From an uncultured Granulosicoccus sp. (GTDB lineage Bacteria > Pseudomonadota > Gammaproteobacteria > Granulosicoccales > Granulosicoccaceae): 63,843 nt of DNA. Of this stretch, positions 25,758 through 35,239 are shown one piece after another. The stretch covers positions 1 to 63,843 of the forward strand of contig CANLNQ010000036.1 in NCBI GenBank assembly GCA_947492525.1, written 5' to 3'. The stretch's first letter is position 1. Every line of letters begins with the position of its first letter. Under the pieces are notes generated by a model, which was not told where the DNA came from, did not search any database, and saw nothing but the letters and a program-made list of their open reading frames with translations. The position numbers and the translations under genes are program-made.

Positions 25758-25774
25758 TGCGCGATATCGGTGCA
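25758..25774 (-). promoter_or_regulatory. Candidate NtrC enhancer site upstream of urtA
   Basis: TGCGCGATATCGGTGCA matches the dyad TGCACC-N5-GGTGCA at 10 of 12 defined positions. It sits about 110-125 bases upstream of the predicted sigma-54 start, the usual NtrC distance. Further CGGTGC half-sites lie at 25727 and 25746. Confidence 0.5.
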
Positions 25775-25806
25775 TTTCCGCACAAAGGCTGGCGGGCCTG
25801 TTTGTC

Positions 25807-27627
25807 CTATTCGACCGTCACGCTCTTTGCCAGATTTCGCGGTTGATCGATGTCTCTCTCCAGCAGCACGGCACTGTGATAGGCGAGCAGTTGCAGGGCG
25901 ATGCCGGCAATGATCGGTTGCAGTAATGGTTCGACGCCAGGCAGGCGGATCACCTGGTCACTCAGTTCCCGAATGCGGGGGTGGTCGGAATCGGTCACGG
26001 CAATGACGGGGGCGCCGCGGGTCCGGATCTCCTCCAGGGTCGAGAGCGACTTGGTCAGCAGTTCATCGTTGGGCAGCATGACGATGCACGGTGTGTTGCC
26101 GCCGATCAGGGCGAGTGGGCCATGCTTGAGCTCCGAGGAAGGATAGGCTTCGGCGTGGATATAGGAGATTTCCTTGAGCTTCTGTGCGCCTTCCAGGGCA
26201 ACCGGGAAGGCGGCGGTGCGGCCGAGAAAGAAGGCGCTGTGAGCCTGGGTCAGCATGGGGGCAAGTTCTGCGATAGCGGCTTCCATGGCCAAGGTCTCTC
26301 GTACCTTGTCCGGCAGTGCCTGCAGGGCTTCGACCAGGGCGTTGCCGCGTTGTGGCGAGACATCCCGCAGGCGACCCAGCATGAGGGCCAGCAGCGCAAA
26401 TACCGTCAGCATGCTGGTGTAGGCCTTGGTGGAGGCTACCGAGACTTCCGGTCCTGCGTGCATGTAGATTCCGCCATCGACCTCGCGGGCAATGGTGCTG
26501 CCAACACTGTTGACGATGCCCAGCACATGCCCGCCCTTGCGGCGAATCTCGCGCAGCGCTGCCAGTGTGTCGAAGGTCTCACCGGACTGACTGACCGCGA
26601 TATAGAGTGTTTCAGGTTCCACCACCGGATTGCGATAGCGGAATTCGGCAGCCGCTTCGGCACTGACCGGCAGGCGCGCCAGCTGTTCGATCATGTGGGC
26701 ACCTGACATGCCTGCGTAGAACGCCGAACCGCAACCCAGGATCTTGATGCGCCGGATGTTGAGCAATTCGCGCGGAGCCAGATTGAGGCCACCCAGGTGA
26801 GCGGTGGAGAAGCGCTTGTCGAGACGTCCGCTGAGGGTGCGTTCCACGACGTCGGCCTGATCGGCAATCTCCCGGTGCAGATAGTGTGCGTGACCGCCCT
26901 TGTCATAATGCGCCAGGCCACCACTGAGCTGCGTCGTGGACTTCTGACTGGGTTGGGCATCCAGGGTGGTCACCTGAAAGCCGCGCGGGGTCAGCTCGGC
27001 CACTTCACCATCGTCCAGATGGACGATTTCCCGGGTGTGTCTGGCCAATGCCGACATGTCGGAGGCGGCCAGCATTTCGCCTTCGCCGATGCCGAGAATC
27101 ACCGGGCTGCCCAGTCGAGCCACCACGACGGTGTCGGGCGCATCCCGATCAATGGCAGCCAGGCCGTAAGTGCCCTGGATGCGTGGCAGAAGGGTGCGCA
27201 TGGCGTCGATCAGCGGGCCGTCGAACTGCGCCAGCAGATGCGCAAGCACTTCGCTGTCGGTCTCCGAGCTGAACGTGACCCCTGCCTCCATCAACTGGCT
27301 GCGCAAGGTGTCGGCATTTTCGATGATGCCATTGTGCGCAATGGCAATACGCATGCTGCCGTCCGTGTGCGGGTGCGCGTTCTCGTCCGTGGGGGCACCG
27401 TGAGTGGCCCAGCGGGTGTGGCCGATGCCGCACTGACCGGCGGTGGTCTCCGGCAGTTGCTGCCGCAGCATGGAGATCTTGCCGGCCGCCTTCCAGCAGC
27501 GTATGCGCTTGCGGTGCAGCAAGGCGATGCCGGCAGAATCATAACCGCGGTATTCCAGACGATGCAGGCCGTCCAGCAGTATGGGAGAAGCTTCCTGGCT
27601 GCCGGTATAAGCGATGATTCCGCACAT
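25807..27627 (-). CDS. glmS: Glutamine-fructose-6-phosphate aminotransferase (isomerizing)
   Basis: The 606-residue enzyme has normal family length. The N-terminal glutaminase begins MCGIIAYTGS with the catalytic Cys exposed after Met removal, and has GIGHTRWATHG and IAHNGIIEN. Two SIS domains follow (CGSAFYAGM, AVSQSGETFDT) and the C-terminus ends PRNLAKSVTVE. It makes glucosamine-6-phosphate, the first step to UDP-GlcNAc for peptidoglycan and lipopolysaccharide. It is not next to glmU here; it sits between urtA and a small unknown gene on the same strand. Confidence 0.97.
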   Translation of the reverse strand: MCGIIAYTGSQEASPILLDGLHRLEYRGYDSAGIALLHRKRIRCWKAAGKISMLRQQLPETTAGQCGIGHTRWATHGAPTDENAHPHTDGSMRIAIAHNGIIENADTLRSQLMEAGVTFSSETDSEVLAHLLAQFDGPLIDAMRTLLPRIQGTYGLAAIDRDAPDTVVVARLGSPVILGIGEGEMLAASDMSALARHTREIVHLDDGEVAELTPRGFQVTTLDAQPSQKSTTQLSGGLAHYDKGGHAHYLHREIADQADVVERTLSGRLDKRFSTAHLGGLNLAPRELLNIRRIKILGCGSAFYAGMSGAHMIEQLARLPVSAEAAAEFRYRNPVVEPETLYIAVSQSGETFDTLAALREIRRKGGHVLGIVNSVGSTIAREVDGGIYMHAGPEVSVASTKAYTSMLTVFALLALMLGRLRDVSPQRGNALVEALQALPDKVRETLAMEAAIAELAPMLTQAHSAFFLGRTAAFPVALEGAQKLKEISYIHAEAYPSSELKHGPLALIGGNTPCIVMLPNDELLTKSLSTLEEIRTRGAPVIAVTDSDHPRIRELSDQVIRLPGVEPLLQPIIAGIALQLLAYHSAVLLERDIDQPRNLAKSVTVE

Positions 27628-27683
27628 GTCGAGTGTCTTGCCTTTGAGAGCCCTGGAAAGCGGTGGGCGGTGTGAAGAGTGAA

Positions 27684-27956
27684 TCAGCCGTAGATGGTGC
27701 GCCGAATCTGGCGTTCGGTCAGCGGGTCGAGCTTGAAGCGTCGATGCTCCAGTTCTGCAGCAATCAGCTGGTAGATCTGCGCGTTAGCCAGCCCCGCCTT
27801 CTGCAGTTCATAATGGCGGCGCTGGATGAAGGTGGCGCTGGATTCGTCATAGAAGGCCAGCACCTCCTCGATCAGCCGGCTGGCCTGCGTCGGTGTCAGG
27901 TCGTTCTGCCGGCACAGGTGTTCTACCAGTTCAGTGGGTGCAGACGGAGAAGTCAT
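27684..27956 (-). CDS. Small conserved-looking protein upstream of glmS
   Basis: A 90-residue, mostly helical, charged protein with no signal peptide or membrane segment: LTPTQASRLIEEVLAFYDE, FIQRRHYELQKAGLANAQIY, ELEHRRFKLDPLTERQIRR. It lies 56 bases upstream of glmS on the same strand and is probably co-transcribed. I do not recognise the family. The helical, basic C-terminal half could bind nucleic acid, but this is only an impression. Starts at 27956 or 27965 are both possible. The divergent alkB begins 76 bases away. Confidence 0.6.
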   Translation of the reverse strand: MTSPSAPTELVEHLCRQNDLTPTQASRLIEEVLAFYDESSATFIQRRHYELQKAGLANAQIYQLIAAELEHRRFKLDPLTERQIRRTIYG

Positions 27957-28032
27957 GTCGCCCATTGTATTGAATGCGTGGAATCGAGACCGATATTATG
28001 CCCGCAAGCGGGCAGGAATTGGAAGTTTGACG

Positions 28033-28662
28033 ATGATGAGAGATCTGTTTGATACCGATTCCCTGGAAATCTGTCCCGGCATGGTGCTGCTGCGGCAATT
28101 TGCCGATACCGCATCGCTGCAGCCCGTGCTCGAATCGCTGCTGGCTGTCTCGCCGTTGCGCCGCATGCAGACCACGCGTGGCTTCTATCTGTCGGTGCAG
28201 AGCAGCAATTGTGGCCAGCTTGGCTGGGTCTCGGATCGGCGCGGCTATCGCTACAGCGAACTGGACCCGCTGACGGGCCAGGCCTGGCCGGACATGCCTG
28301 CCGCGTTTCGCACACTGGCACAACAGGCAGCCCGGAGCGCCGGTTTTGCCGGGTTCGATCCGGATGGCTGTCTGATCAATCAGTATGTTCCCGGCACGCA
28401 GATGGGGGCGCATCAGGATCGGGACGAGTCCGATGTCGATGCGCCGATAGTTTCGGTCTCGATGGGTATAGATGCTCGCTTTTTCGTGACGGGGTCGGAA
28501 CGACGTGGACGCTCAACCGCTGTAGACTTGAGCGACGGGGATGTCGTCGTTTTTGGTGGTCCGGCGCGTCTTCATTATCATGGTGTGAGAAAGCTGAAAC
28601 ATTCCGAACATCCTCGATTTGGTGCGGTGCGTTGGAATCTGACCTTTCGCAAGGCTGGTTGA
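28033..28662 (+). CDS. alkB: Alkylated DNA repair dioxygenase AlkB
   Basis: The 209-residue protein has AlkB motifs: NQYVPGTQMGAHQDRDE (iron ligands His and Asp), VSVSMGIDARFFV, GDVVVFGGPARLHYHGV (third iron ligand His) and RFGAVRWNLTFR (2-oxoglutarate-binding arginines). It removes 1-methyladenine and 3-methylcytosine lesions oxidatively. I start at the ATG pair at 28033/28036. It stands alone, not fused to or next to ada. The next gene follows by 15 bases. Confidence 0.94.
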   Translation: MMRDLFDTDSLEICPGMVLLRQFADTASLQPVLESLLAVSPLRRMQTTRGFYLSVQSSNCGQLGWVSDRRGYRYSELDPLTGQAWPDMPAAFRTLAQQAARSAGFAGFDPDGCLINQYVPGTQMGAHQDRDESDVDAPIVSVSMGIDARFFVTGSERRGRSTAVDLSDGDVVVFGGPARLHYHGVRKLKHSEHPRFGAVRWNLTFRKAG

Positions 28663-28677
28663 TGGCAGGACGTACAG

Positions 28678-29553
28678 GTGACAAAGGGAATGGTGAAGGC
28701 TGGAGAAGGTAGGGGGCCACGACCTGCAGGGTCTTGTTCACCATCAAGGGTGTGCCGTGCGGCTGTCGCCATGGGGATATCGCTCCTTATCGCCGCTTTG
28801 GCGTGTCCGGTCGTCGCTGTGGCTGCCACGCTGGAGGTGCCGCCCGAGCAGATCGTGGAGCCTGGTCAGTGGTTGCAGCTGCCTCTGGTGCTGCGTCAGG
28901 AGCAGGGGCCGCGTATCGAGATCAGCCTGGGGGTGGCGCCGCCGGGTGTCAGTCTGGAACTGATGGATGACGGGCAACTGCAGCTCGAATGGTTGGCGGG
29001 GACGGATATGCCAGCAGAATCGACGATAGAGTTGCTGGTGCGCGACGTGGATTCGGATGTGTACCTCGACAGTGTGTTCGTCAAGGTTCGTCGCGCCGGA
29101 ACCGTGCCTGAAGAGCCGATCCGCCCAGAGGATGAAGAGCCGGCGTCGGGCGCAGAGCCCGGGCAGGATCCGCTGCCGGCCTCAACGGCTGGCGACGACC
29201 AGCAGGGTCAGGTGGATGGCTCGCTGGATGCGCCGGTGCTCGAGACCATGCCCAATCAGGTGGTCAGTGTGGGCCGGACCGTGATACTCGAGGTGTTTGC
29301 CACGCTGCCCGGTGAGTTCGATCCGGTGCTGCTGATCGACCGCCTGCCTCGCAATGCCAGCTTCGAGGCCAATGACGAGGGCGGACGTACCTTCCGCTGG
29401 GAGACCAGTGACGTCGATCAGGGCGAGCATCTGTTTCGCTTCACGGCATTCAACCCTCGTGCGCCGCAGCAACGCTCAGTGCAGGAAGTCTGGATGGTGG
29501 TGGGTGATCCGACGCGCAATGTGACGCTGCCGGAGCCAATGCCGAACGAATAG
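28678..29553 (+). CDS. Exported protein with two Ig/cadherin-like domains
   Basis: The 291-residue product has a signal peptide (AVAMGISLLIAALACPVVAV) and a first beta domain at about 50-140 (PPEQIVEPGQWLQLPLVL, PAESTIELLVRDVDSDV). An acidic Pro/Glu/Asp linker follows (about 141-180), then a second, similar domain (LETMPNQVVSVGRTVILEVF; TFRWETSDVDQGEHLFRF). The two domains share the pattern of PNQxVxVG at the start and F/LxW-x-T/G-x-D in the middle, as in putative Ig or cadherin-like modules. No catalytic motif. The GTG start has AGGA seven to eight bases upstream. Role unknown; probably periplasmic or surface binding. Confidence 0.6.
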   Translation: MTKGMVKAGEGRGPRPAGSCSPSRVCRAAVAMGISLLIAALACPVVAVAATLEVPPEQIVEPGQWLQLPLVLRQEQGPRIEISLGVAPPGVSLELMDDGQLQLEWLAGTDMPAESTIELLVRDVDSDVYLDSVFVKVRRAGTVPEEPIRPEDEEPASGAEPGQDPLPASTAGDDQQGQVDGSLDAPVLETMPNQVVSVGRTVILEVFATLPGEFDPVLLIDRLPRNASFEANDEGGRTFRWETSDVDQGEHLFRFTAFNPRAPQQRSVQEVWMVVGDPTRNVTLPEPMPNE

Positions 29554-29619
29554 TGGCTGGTCAAGGACGGTCTGTATTGTGTAAGCTGCAGTACCTTGCA
29601 TGGCAGATCCTGAATTCCC

Positions 29620-30534
29620 TTGAAGCGTTTCGACAAGCAGTCTGACAACGTCAAGGGTGCGCTGATACTGATGCTGGCAGCGTTCGGCTTCTCCATGATG
29701 GTGGCGATGATCAAGCTCGCCGGTCAGCACCTGCCGGTGTCGCAGATCCTGTTCGTGCGGCAGCTGGGCATGGCATTGATGCTCGGGCCGGTATTGGTCA
29801 GATCCTTCCCCGATGCCTTCAGAACCAACCATCTGTCCTTGCAGTTTGCCCGCATCATGCTGGCGCTGATTGCCATGAGTTGCGGGTTCACGGCGGTGAT
29901 CCACATGCCCTTGGCCGAGGCCACGGCCATTGCCTTTGCCAAGAGCTTCTTTGTCACGATCTTCGCGGTACTTATTCTCAAGGAGGTGGTGGGGCTGTAC
30001 CGCTGGGGCGCGGTGGTCGTGGGTTTTCTGGGCGTCATCGTCATGCTCAGGCCCGGCGCCGAGGGGTTCAGCATCTACGGACTGCTGGCCCTGATCGGCG
30101 CGGCCAGCGCCGGGCTGGTGATGGTGATCATTCGGCTGTTGTCACGCACGGATACCCCCAGCACCATTCTGGCTTTCCAGGCCATCGGCGTGGGTCTGAT
30201 CATGGCCATTCCCGCCTTCATTCAATGGGTACCGCCAACACCGCGTGAATGGGCCTTGCTGGCAGGTATTGGCGTCGTATCCTATTATTCCCAGAAGGCC
30301 AACATCTACGCCTTCTCCTATGGGGAGGCGTCCTTGCTGGCTTCTCTGGATTATGTGCGTCTCATCTATGCCACCGTGTTTGGCTGGTTGCTGTTCAGCG
30401 AGCTGCCGGGAGGCAGTACCTGGGTGGGCGCCGGTATCATCGTGTCAGCGTCCATCTATACCGTGCATCGTGAATCGAAGCGCATGCAGCGTCTGGCCAG
30501 TGGGCCAAGCGGGCGCGGGTTCAGTAGTCACTAA
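29620..30534 (+). CDS. EamA-family drug/metabolite exporter
   Basis: The 304-residue membrane protein consists of two EamA repeats of five helices: ALILMLAAFGFSMMVAMIKL to VVGFLGVIVMLRPG, then YGLLALIGAASAGLVMVIIR to GAGIIVSASIYTV. The AEATAIAFAKSFFVTIFAVL region is the usual EamA signature. Members export amino acids, nucleosides or small metabolites; the substrate cannot be told. The start is a TTG without a good ribosome-binding site, so it may be misplaced. Confidence 0.85.
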   Translation: MKRFDKQSDNVKGALILMLAAFGFSMMVAMIKLAGQHLPVSQILFVRQLGMALMLGPVLVRSFPDAFRTNHLSLQFARIMLALIAMSCGFTAVIHMPLAEATAIAFAKSFFVTIFAVLILKEVVGLYRWGAVVVGFLGVIVMLRPGAEGFSIYGLLALIGAASAGLVMVIIRLLSRTDTPSTILAFQAIGVGLIMAIPAFIQWVPPTPREWALLAGIGVVSYYSQKANIYAFSYGEASLLASLDYVRLIYATVFGWLLFSELPGGSTWVGAGIIVSASIYTVHRESKRMQRLASGPSGRGFSSH

Positions 30535-30570
30535 GTTTGCTGTGTCTCGGCGACACAGTTCATCGGGAGA

Positions 30571-31392
30571 ATGTCCATCGAACCCTGTCTGAAGCCGGTT
30601 GCAAATGTCCCTTGTCGGCGACGATTGCTGGCAGTGCTGGTGCTGCTGCTGTCTGTCATCGCTCCGACATCCTCGCGGGCACATGTGGAAGTCTCGGGCC
30701 CGGCATCCAGAGCCTGTGTCATCCTGCAGCACGGTCTGGCGCGTACAGCCGCCTCCATGGAGTCACTGGCAGAGGCGCTGAACGATGCCGGCTACCGAGT
30801 TGCCAATGTGGATTATCCGTCGCGGCATCACCGCATTCAGGTGCTGTCCGATCTGGCCATTCCCGAAGGGGTCGATGCCTGTACAGAGGCAGGTGCCTCA
30901 GAGCTGTATATGGTGACGCATTCGCTGGGTGGCATTCTGGTACGCGACTACCTGAGCCGCCATGCCCTGCACTCGCTACGGCGCGTGGTGATGCTGGCAC
31001 CGCCCAATCATGGCAGTGCCGTGGTGGACAATCTGCATGAACTGCCGGGGTTCCAGTGGTTGAACGGGCCGGCTATCGAACAACTGGGAACCGGTGAGCG
31101 CAGCCTGCCGTTGCAATTGGGTCCGGCGCCTGTGGACACCGCCATCATTGCCGGCAGCCGCTCAGTCAATCTGTATCTGTCGACCTTTCTGGAAAACCCG
31201 GATGATGGCAAGGTTTCGGTCGCCAGTGCCCGGCTCGAGGGCATGTGCGCCATGCTGGTTCTGACGGTGTCTCACCCGTTCATCATGAGCGATGAGGAAA
31301 CCATCGGACAAGTGCTGAGCTATCTGGCGAACGGCAGGTTCACGGCAGAACAGGCCGAGTATCCGGACTGCGAGTACCGAGCGCGGCCCTGA
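30571..31392 (+). CDS. Exported alpha/beta hydrolase, lipase-like
   Basis: The 273-residue protein has a signal peptide (RLLAVLVLLLSVIAPTSSRA) and an alpha/beta hydrolase core: VILQHGLARTAASM (oxyanion His-Gly), the nucleophile elbow MVTHSLGGILVRDYL (Ser in GHSLGG-like form) and VMLAPPNHGS. A candidate catalytic His is in LTVSHPFIMSD and the acid is probably in the ENPDDGKVSV segment. The layout resembles PGAP1-like/triacylglycerol lipase groups. Substrate unknown. Confidence 0.75.
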   Translation: MSIEPCLKPVANVPCRRRLLAVLVLLLSVIAPTSSRAHVEVSGPASRACVILQHGLARTAASMESLAEALNDAGYRVANVDYPSRHHRIQVLSDLAIPEGVDACTEAGASELYMVTHSLGGILVRDYLSRHALHSLRRVVMLAPPNHGSAVVDNLHELPGFQWLNGPAIEQLGTGERSLPLQLGPAPVDTAIIAGSRSVNLYLSTFLENPDDGKVSVASARLEGMCAMLVLTVSHPFIMSDEETIGQVLSYLANGRFTAEQAEYPDCEYRARP

Positions 31393-31522
31393 TGAAGCAC
31401 ACGGCGCGATTCCTGTTCTTGCGCTCCGATTCGTCAGGGCTGGACAAGTCGATGCCCAGGGTCAATGGCCATGCTCGATAGCCAGCACATTTGTACAAGT
31501 CATCAGCAAGAGAGGGTGTGAC

Positions 31523-32875
31523 ATGAGTATCCAGGACGAGGCGAGTGATCTGTTTGCCGGCGGCATCGTGCCCTGGGCTGCACAGGTGCGCAGCGGTGAG
31601 CTGAGCTTTCTGCAAACCGTCGACATCTGTCTGCAGCGCGCGCAGGACAACGCGAGTCTTGATGCCTTTGAATGTCTGGACAGTGATCGCGCCCGCGCCA
31701 CGGCCAGTGCGCTGGACGCCCTGCTTGCCAGTGGCACCGACCTGGGCCCCTTGATGGGGTTGCCGATGGGTGTCAAGGACATCATGGCCGTGGACGGATT
31801 GCCGACCACCAATGGATCGAACGCCGACACCGCCGAACTGACGGGGGCCGAAGGCTCGCTGATCAGAACGCTGCGTCAGGCGGGAATGATTCCTCTGGGC
31901 AAGACACGAACCGTGGAATTCGCGCTGGGAGCGACCGGCGTCAACAGTTCACGCGGCACGCCCTGGAATCCGGTGGATCGGCAGGTACACCGAATTCCCG
32001 GCGGCTCCTCCAGCGGGTCCGCGGTGGCCACGGCCAGTGGCATGGTCGGCGTGGGCCTGGGGTCGGACACCGGCGGATCGATTCGCATACCGGCCAGTTT
32101 TACCGGCATCGTCGGCTACAAGAGTTCCGTGGGCATCTGGCCACTGGATGGCATCTTCCCCTTGTCGCCCACGCTGGATTCGGCCGGACCTCTGTGTCGA
32201 ACCGTTGAAGATGCAGCTTTGTTGCACACGCTGCTGACAGGGGAGTCTGTGACTGCGCGAGCCGACCTCAGCGGTTTACGCCTCGGTATCGTCGACGAAC
32301 TGTTCCAGGATGAACTGGATCCGCAAGTGGCCGAAGACTTCGAGCGAAGCTGTCAGCTTCTGGAGCGTCACGGTGCGAAACGCGTCAGCCTGTCCTTTCC
32401 TGAAGTGCATGAGCGTGTGCCATTGTTTACCGCCATCGTGCCGGCCGAGCTGATCAACACCTTGACACCCGAATTCTTCAATGCGATTCGGCAGGGCGTG
32501 GATGCGGTGACGGCGAGTCGCGCGCAGGTGGGTCTGGCAACGCAGGCGCACGAGTATGTCGGTGCGCAGCAACGCCGGCGTCAGCTGGTGGCCAGGGCCC
32601 GCGCCACCTTCGAACAGGTGGATGTGTGGCTGTCACCAACTTGTCCCTTCGTGCCGATGCCACTGGCTGATCTGTCGAGCGAGGCAGGTCATGAGCGTTC
32701 CCTGCTGGCTTCGCGCAATACGCAGCCGGGCAATCTGCTGGAGATGTGCGGCCTGAGCCTGCCGATGCACGAAGGCGGTTTGCCGTCGGGACTGCAACTG
32801 ACCATGCCCCTGAATCACGATGCTCGCCTGCTGAGCGTCGGCATGGCCGTTGAGAGAGTGCTGCGAGCTGGATGA
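31523..32875 (+). CDS. Amidase signature family hydrolase
   Basis: The 450-residue protein carries the Ser-cisSer-Lys triad motifs: GLPMGVKDIMAVDGLPTT (Lys), IPGGSSSGSAVATASG (cis-Ser) and GSDTGGSIRIPASFTG (nucleophile Ser). Members cleave amides, including allophanate and short aliphatic or aryl amides. Neighbours are a dimethylformamidase-like protein (convergent) and a peptide-type ABC importer, which suggests use of an amide compound as carbon and nitrogen source. There is no GatB/C context, so it is not a tRNA amidotransferase subunit. Confidence 0.88.
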   Translation: MSIQDEASDLFAGGIVPWAAQVRSGELSFLQTVDICLQRAQDNASLDAFECLDSDRARATASALDALLASGTDLGPLMGLPMGVKDIMAVDGLPTTNGSNADTAELTGAEGSLIRTLRQAGMIPLGKTRTVEFALGATGVNSSRGTPWNPVDRQVHRIPGGSSSGSAVATASGMVGVGLGSDTGGSIRIPASFTGIVGYKSSVGIWPLDGIFPLSPTLDSAGPLCRTVEDAALLHTLLTGESVTARADLSGLRLGIVDELFQDELDPQVAEDFERSCQLLERHGAKRVSLSFPEVHERVPLFTAIVPAELINTLTPEFFNAIRQGVDAVTASRAQVGLATQAHEYVGAQQRRRQLVARARATFEQVDVWLSPTCPFVPMPLADLSSEAGHERSLLASRNTQPGNLLEMCGLSLPMHEGGLPSGLQLTMPLNHDARLLSVGMAVERVLRAG

Positions 32876-32880
32876 GTCGG

Positions 32881-35088
32881 TCAATCGTCCTGCAGTACGT
32901 GCTCCACCACGTTCATCAGCAGGCGTGACACAGGGTTGTCATAATCGTTCCAGGGCAAGCTGCCACAGAAGGTAATGGAGCCGACGGCGAAGACGCTGCC
33001 CCCGCCTGCCACCTCGAACCAGATGATGTTCGCGTGCAACAGCTCGCTGACCGGTGGCCCGGGCAGGGTGGTCAGATGGGTGAGCATCTCCTCGGGTACC
33101 AGGATGAAGTCGTCCGAGTGGTTTTCCGAGGTGGCCAGTATCGTGGCATTGTCCGGTGTGCCAAGGTGATAGTCGGCGCGATCCAGTTCAAATCCGGCAG
33201 CGCCGCCGCCAGAGAAGCCGAAGTCGCCGATGATGTCGGTGTCGATACCCCGGAATACCCAATCGTAGTCGGGGTCATGGTTGCAACGCCGGTAGTGGGA
33301 TCCATTGAACTCGCCCTGGGCTGAGAATCCGAGCCCGCAAAGCTGCTGAGGTGGGCGGCCATTGCGCCGCCACAAGCCGCCGTATTGTCCGTCGAAAGCG
33401 TGGTAGTACTCACCCGGCTCGGATGCCCAAGCCCGAATACCGGCCTCAGCGCGGCGGATCTCCAGAACACCGGGTTCTTCCGAATGGATCGCGATGCGCC
33501 AGTAGAATCCGTTGCCACCCAGATAGCTCAGGTGTCCGCCACCATCGCGATAATGTCGCAAGGCGTCGAGCGTCTCCAGTGTGTGGTATTCCGGGTGGCT
33601 CGATGTGAGCAGGACATCGTAGGGGGCAATGCAATCAACGCCCTTGTCATGCAATTCTCGATCGGTAATGACGTCGAAGCCCAGCTTCATGGCATCGAGC
33701 CAGGCCCAGAGGTGGCTATCGGCCTGGAAGTGTCGCAGGCCGGAGCAGTGAGATTCGCCGAAGGTGTTGTAGCCGGGTCGCAGATTGAACAGGGGGCGCA
33801 GATGCGATGCGTGACAGATGCCGCTGCCATCGCTGTGATAGTTGTACGTCGACAGGCCGTAGCCCGGATACTGGGCGGGGTTGTAGGGGTAGGTGTTCCA
33901 GTCCTTGATGCGCTGTTGCCAGCCGGCATGCCAGTCCGGTCTGGCGTGATTGCCATAGATGGCATAGGTGAAGGTGGGAACCAGCATGCAGATACGATTG
34001 CCGGGCCTGCCGGTGGGTGCGCAGACGAATATCGGCAAGGCATCTTCATGTTCACCGTCGCTGACACGCATGACATAAACCCCCGAGGGCATGTCATCGG
34101 GTATCGTGAACGAGAAGGTATCCTGCCAGCGAAAATCCACCAGATCATCATCATGAAAATGAATGGCCGCATACTGTGCGGCGGCGTGGCGCCAGCACAT
34201 CTCATCGCCGCTCCACAGGCTGCCGGTCATGGCGCGCGTCGGATGATTATGCAAGGTCAGAGGCAGGTTGCGAGCCTCGTTGTCATCAATGGTGCCGCTG
34301 TGCATGTTGCGGGCGAAGTCCCAGGAAAGCGACCACGCTCGATCGAGATGCGGGTTCATCGTTCTGATGCCGGGCGCTTCCAGCTTGCCGTTGTAGTGAT
34401 CCTGGTACTGGCCGTCCGTCAGGCTGGCGGCAACCACGACGCTGTGCGTGCCCATCAGTAGTGCGTCCAGTCGCTCGGCATCAATGACGGTGGCTGCTCG
34501 CAGACTGTCCGTTGCTGTATTGTGCTTGCCACTGGGGTCAGGCTTGCCAACAGTGGACTGCTGCAGTATGGCCTCCAGTTGCTTGCCCTTGCGTTGCAGG
34601 CACAAGGTCACACGGTACCAGCGACGCTCGATCAGTGGCTGAGGCAGGCTCAGGACTCGTTCACCGAGACGCAGGCTCAAGGTGTTGTCATCGTCGATGC
34701 ACAATGCCAGAGCGCCCCAGGACAAAATGCACTGCACTGAACCATCAAGACGGGTAGGCCAGATGCGTGCGCTCAGCTCTACCGTAGCCGCGTTGGCTGG
34801 CAGTTCGACAGCCGGTGATATTGCGCAGGAACCTGCTGCAAAGGCCTGTTCGATAACAGCATGCTGTTGCGCCTCATACCATTGCTCGGCAGAGCGTTCT
34901 ATGATGCCTGGCCCTTGCGGGTTCGGGTCGGCACAGATGCAGTGCATCAACCAGCTGCGCACCTGTCGTGGCGCAGTCGGATCCGCACCCAGCGCCGACA
35001 GTTTGAAGTGGACCGTTTCACCGGGGCTGGCCGAAAGACGATCGGTGTAGCCGGTCAGGGGGACACGACGCTGTCTGGATGAATCCAT
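32881..35088 (-). CDS. N,N-dimethylformamidase large-subunit-like protein
   Basis: The 735-residue protein has the two-part layout of the dimethylformamidase large subunit. An N-terminal beta-sandwich, LamG-like region (about 10-230) is followed by a C-terminal catalytic-type domain (about 290-730). It has TFTYAIYGNHAR, YNYHSDGSGICHASHLRP, LTSSHPEYHTLETLDALRHY and LGGNGFYWR. In the characterised enzyme an iron is held by two Tyr and one Glu with a nearby His. The HPEY motif here supplies His and Glu. The small subunit gene normally beside it is absent. Start is uncertain (35088 or 35118; neither has a good ribosome-binding site). Substrate could be another amide. Confidence 0.75.
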   Translation of the reverse strand: MDSSRQRRVPLTGYTDRLSASPGETVHFKLSALGADPTAPRQVRSWLMHCICADPNPQGPGIIERSAEQWYEAQQHAVIEQAFAAGSCAISPAVELPANAATVELSARIWPTRLDGSVQCILSWGALALCIDDDNTLSLRLGERVLSLPQPLIERRWYRVTLCLQRKGKQLEAILQQSTVGKPDPSGKHNTATDSLRAATVIDAERLDALLMGTHSVVVAASLTDGQYQDHYNGKLEAPGIRTMNPHLDRAWSLSWDFARNMHSGTIDDNEARNLPLTLHNHPTRAMTGSLWSGDEMCWRHAAAQYAAIHFHDDDLVDFRWQDTFSFTIPDDMPSGVYVMRVSDGEHEDALPIFVCAPTGRPGNRICMLVPTFTYAIYGNHARPDWHAGWQQRIKDWNTYPYNPAQYPGYGLSTYNYHSDGSGICHASHLRPLFNLRPGYNTFGESHCSGLRHFQADSHLWAWLDAMKLGFDVITDRELHDKGVDCIAPYDVLLTSSHPEYHTLETLDALRHYRDGGGHLSYLGGNGFYWRIAIHSEEPGVLEIRRAEAGIRAWASEPGEYYHAFDGQYGGLWRRNGRPPQQLCGLGFSAQGEFNGSHYRRCNHDPDYDWVFRGIDTDIIGDFGFSGGGAAGFELDRADYHLGTPDNATILATSENHSDDFILVPEEMLTHLTTLPGPPVSELLHANIIWFEVAGGGSVFAVGSITFCGSLPWNDYDNPVSRLLMNVVEHVLQDD

Positions 35089-35239
35089 CTTGATTGCAGT
35101 GTTTCGCCTTGCTGGCATTATTGATTCAAAAATAATTTTGACTACTCGAGCCAAGCAAGGTTATGTTAATTGGCTTGTCATCAGTTCACGGTCGAGCGAC
35201 CAGTGGCTGTCCGTTCACGCTTTACTCTAGGAGTCATCC

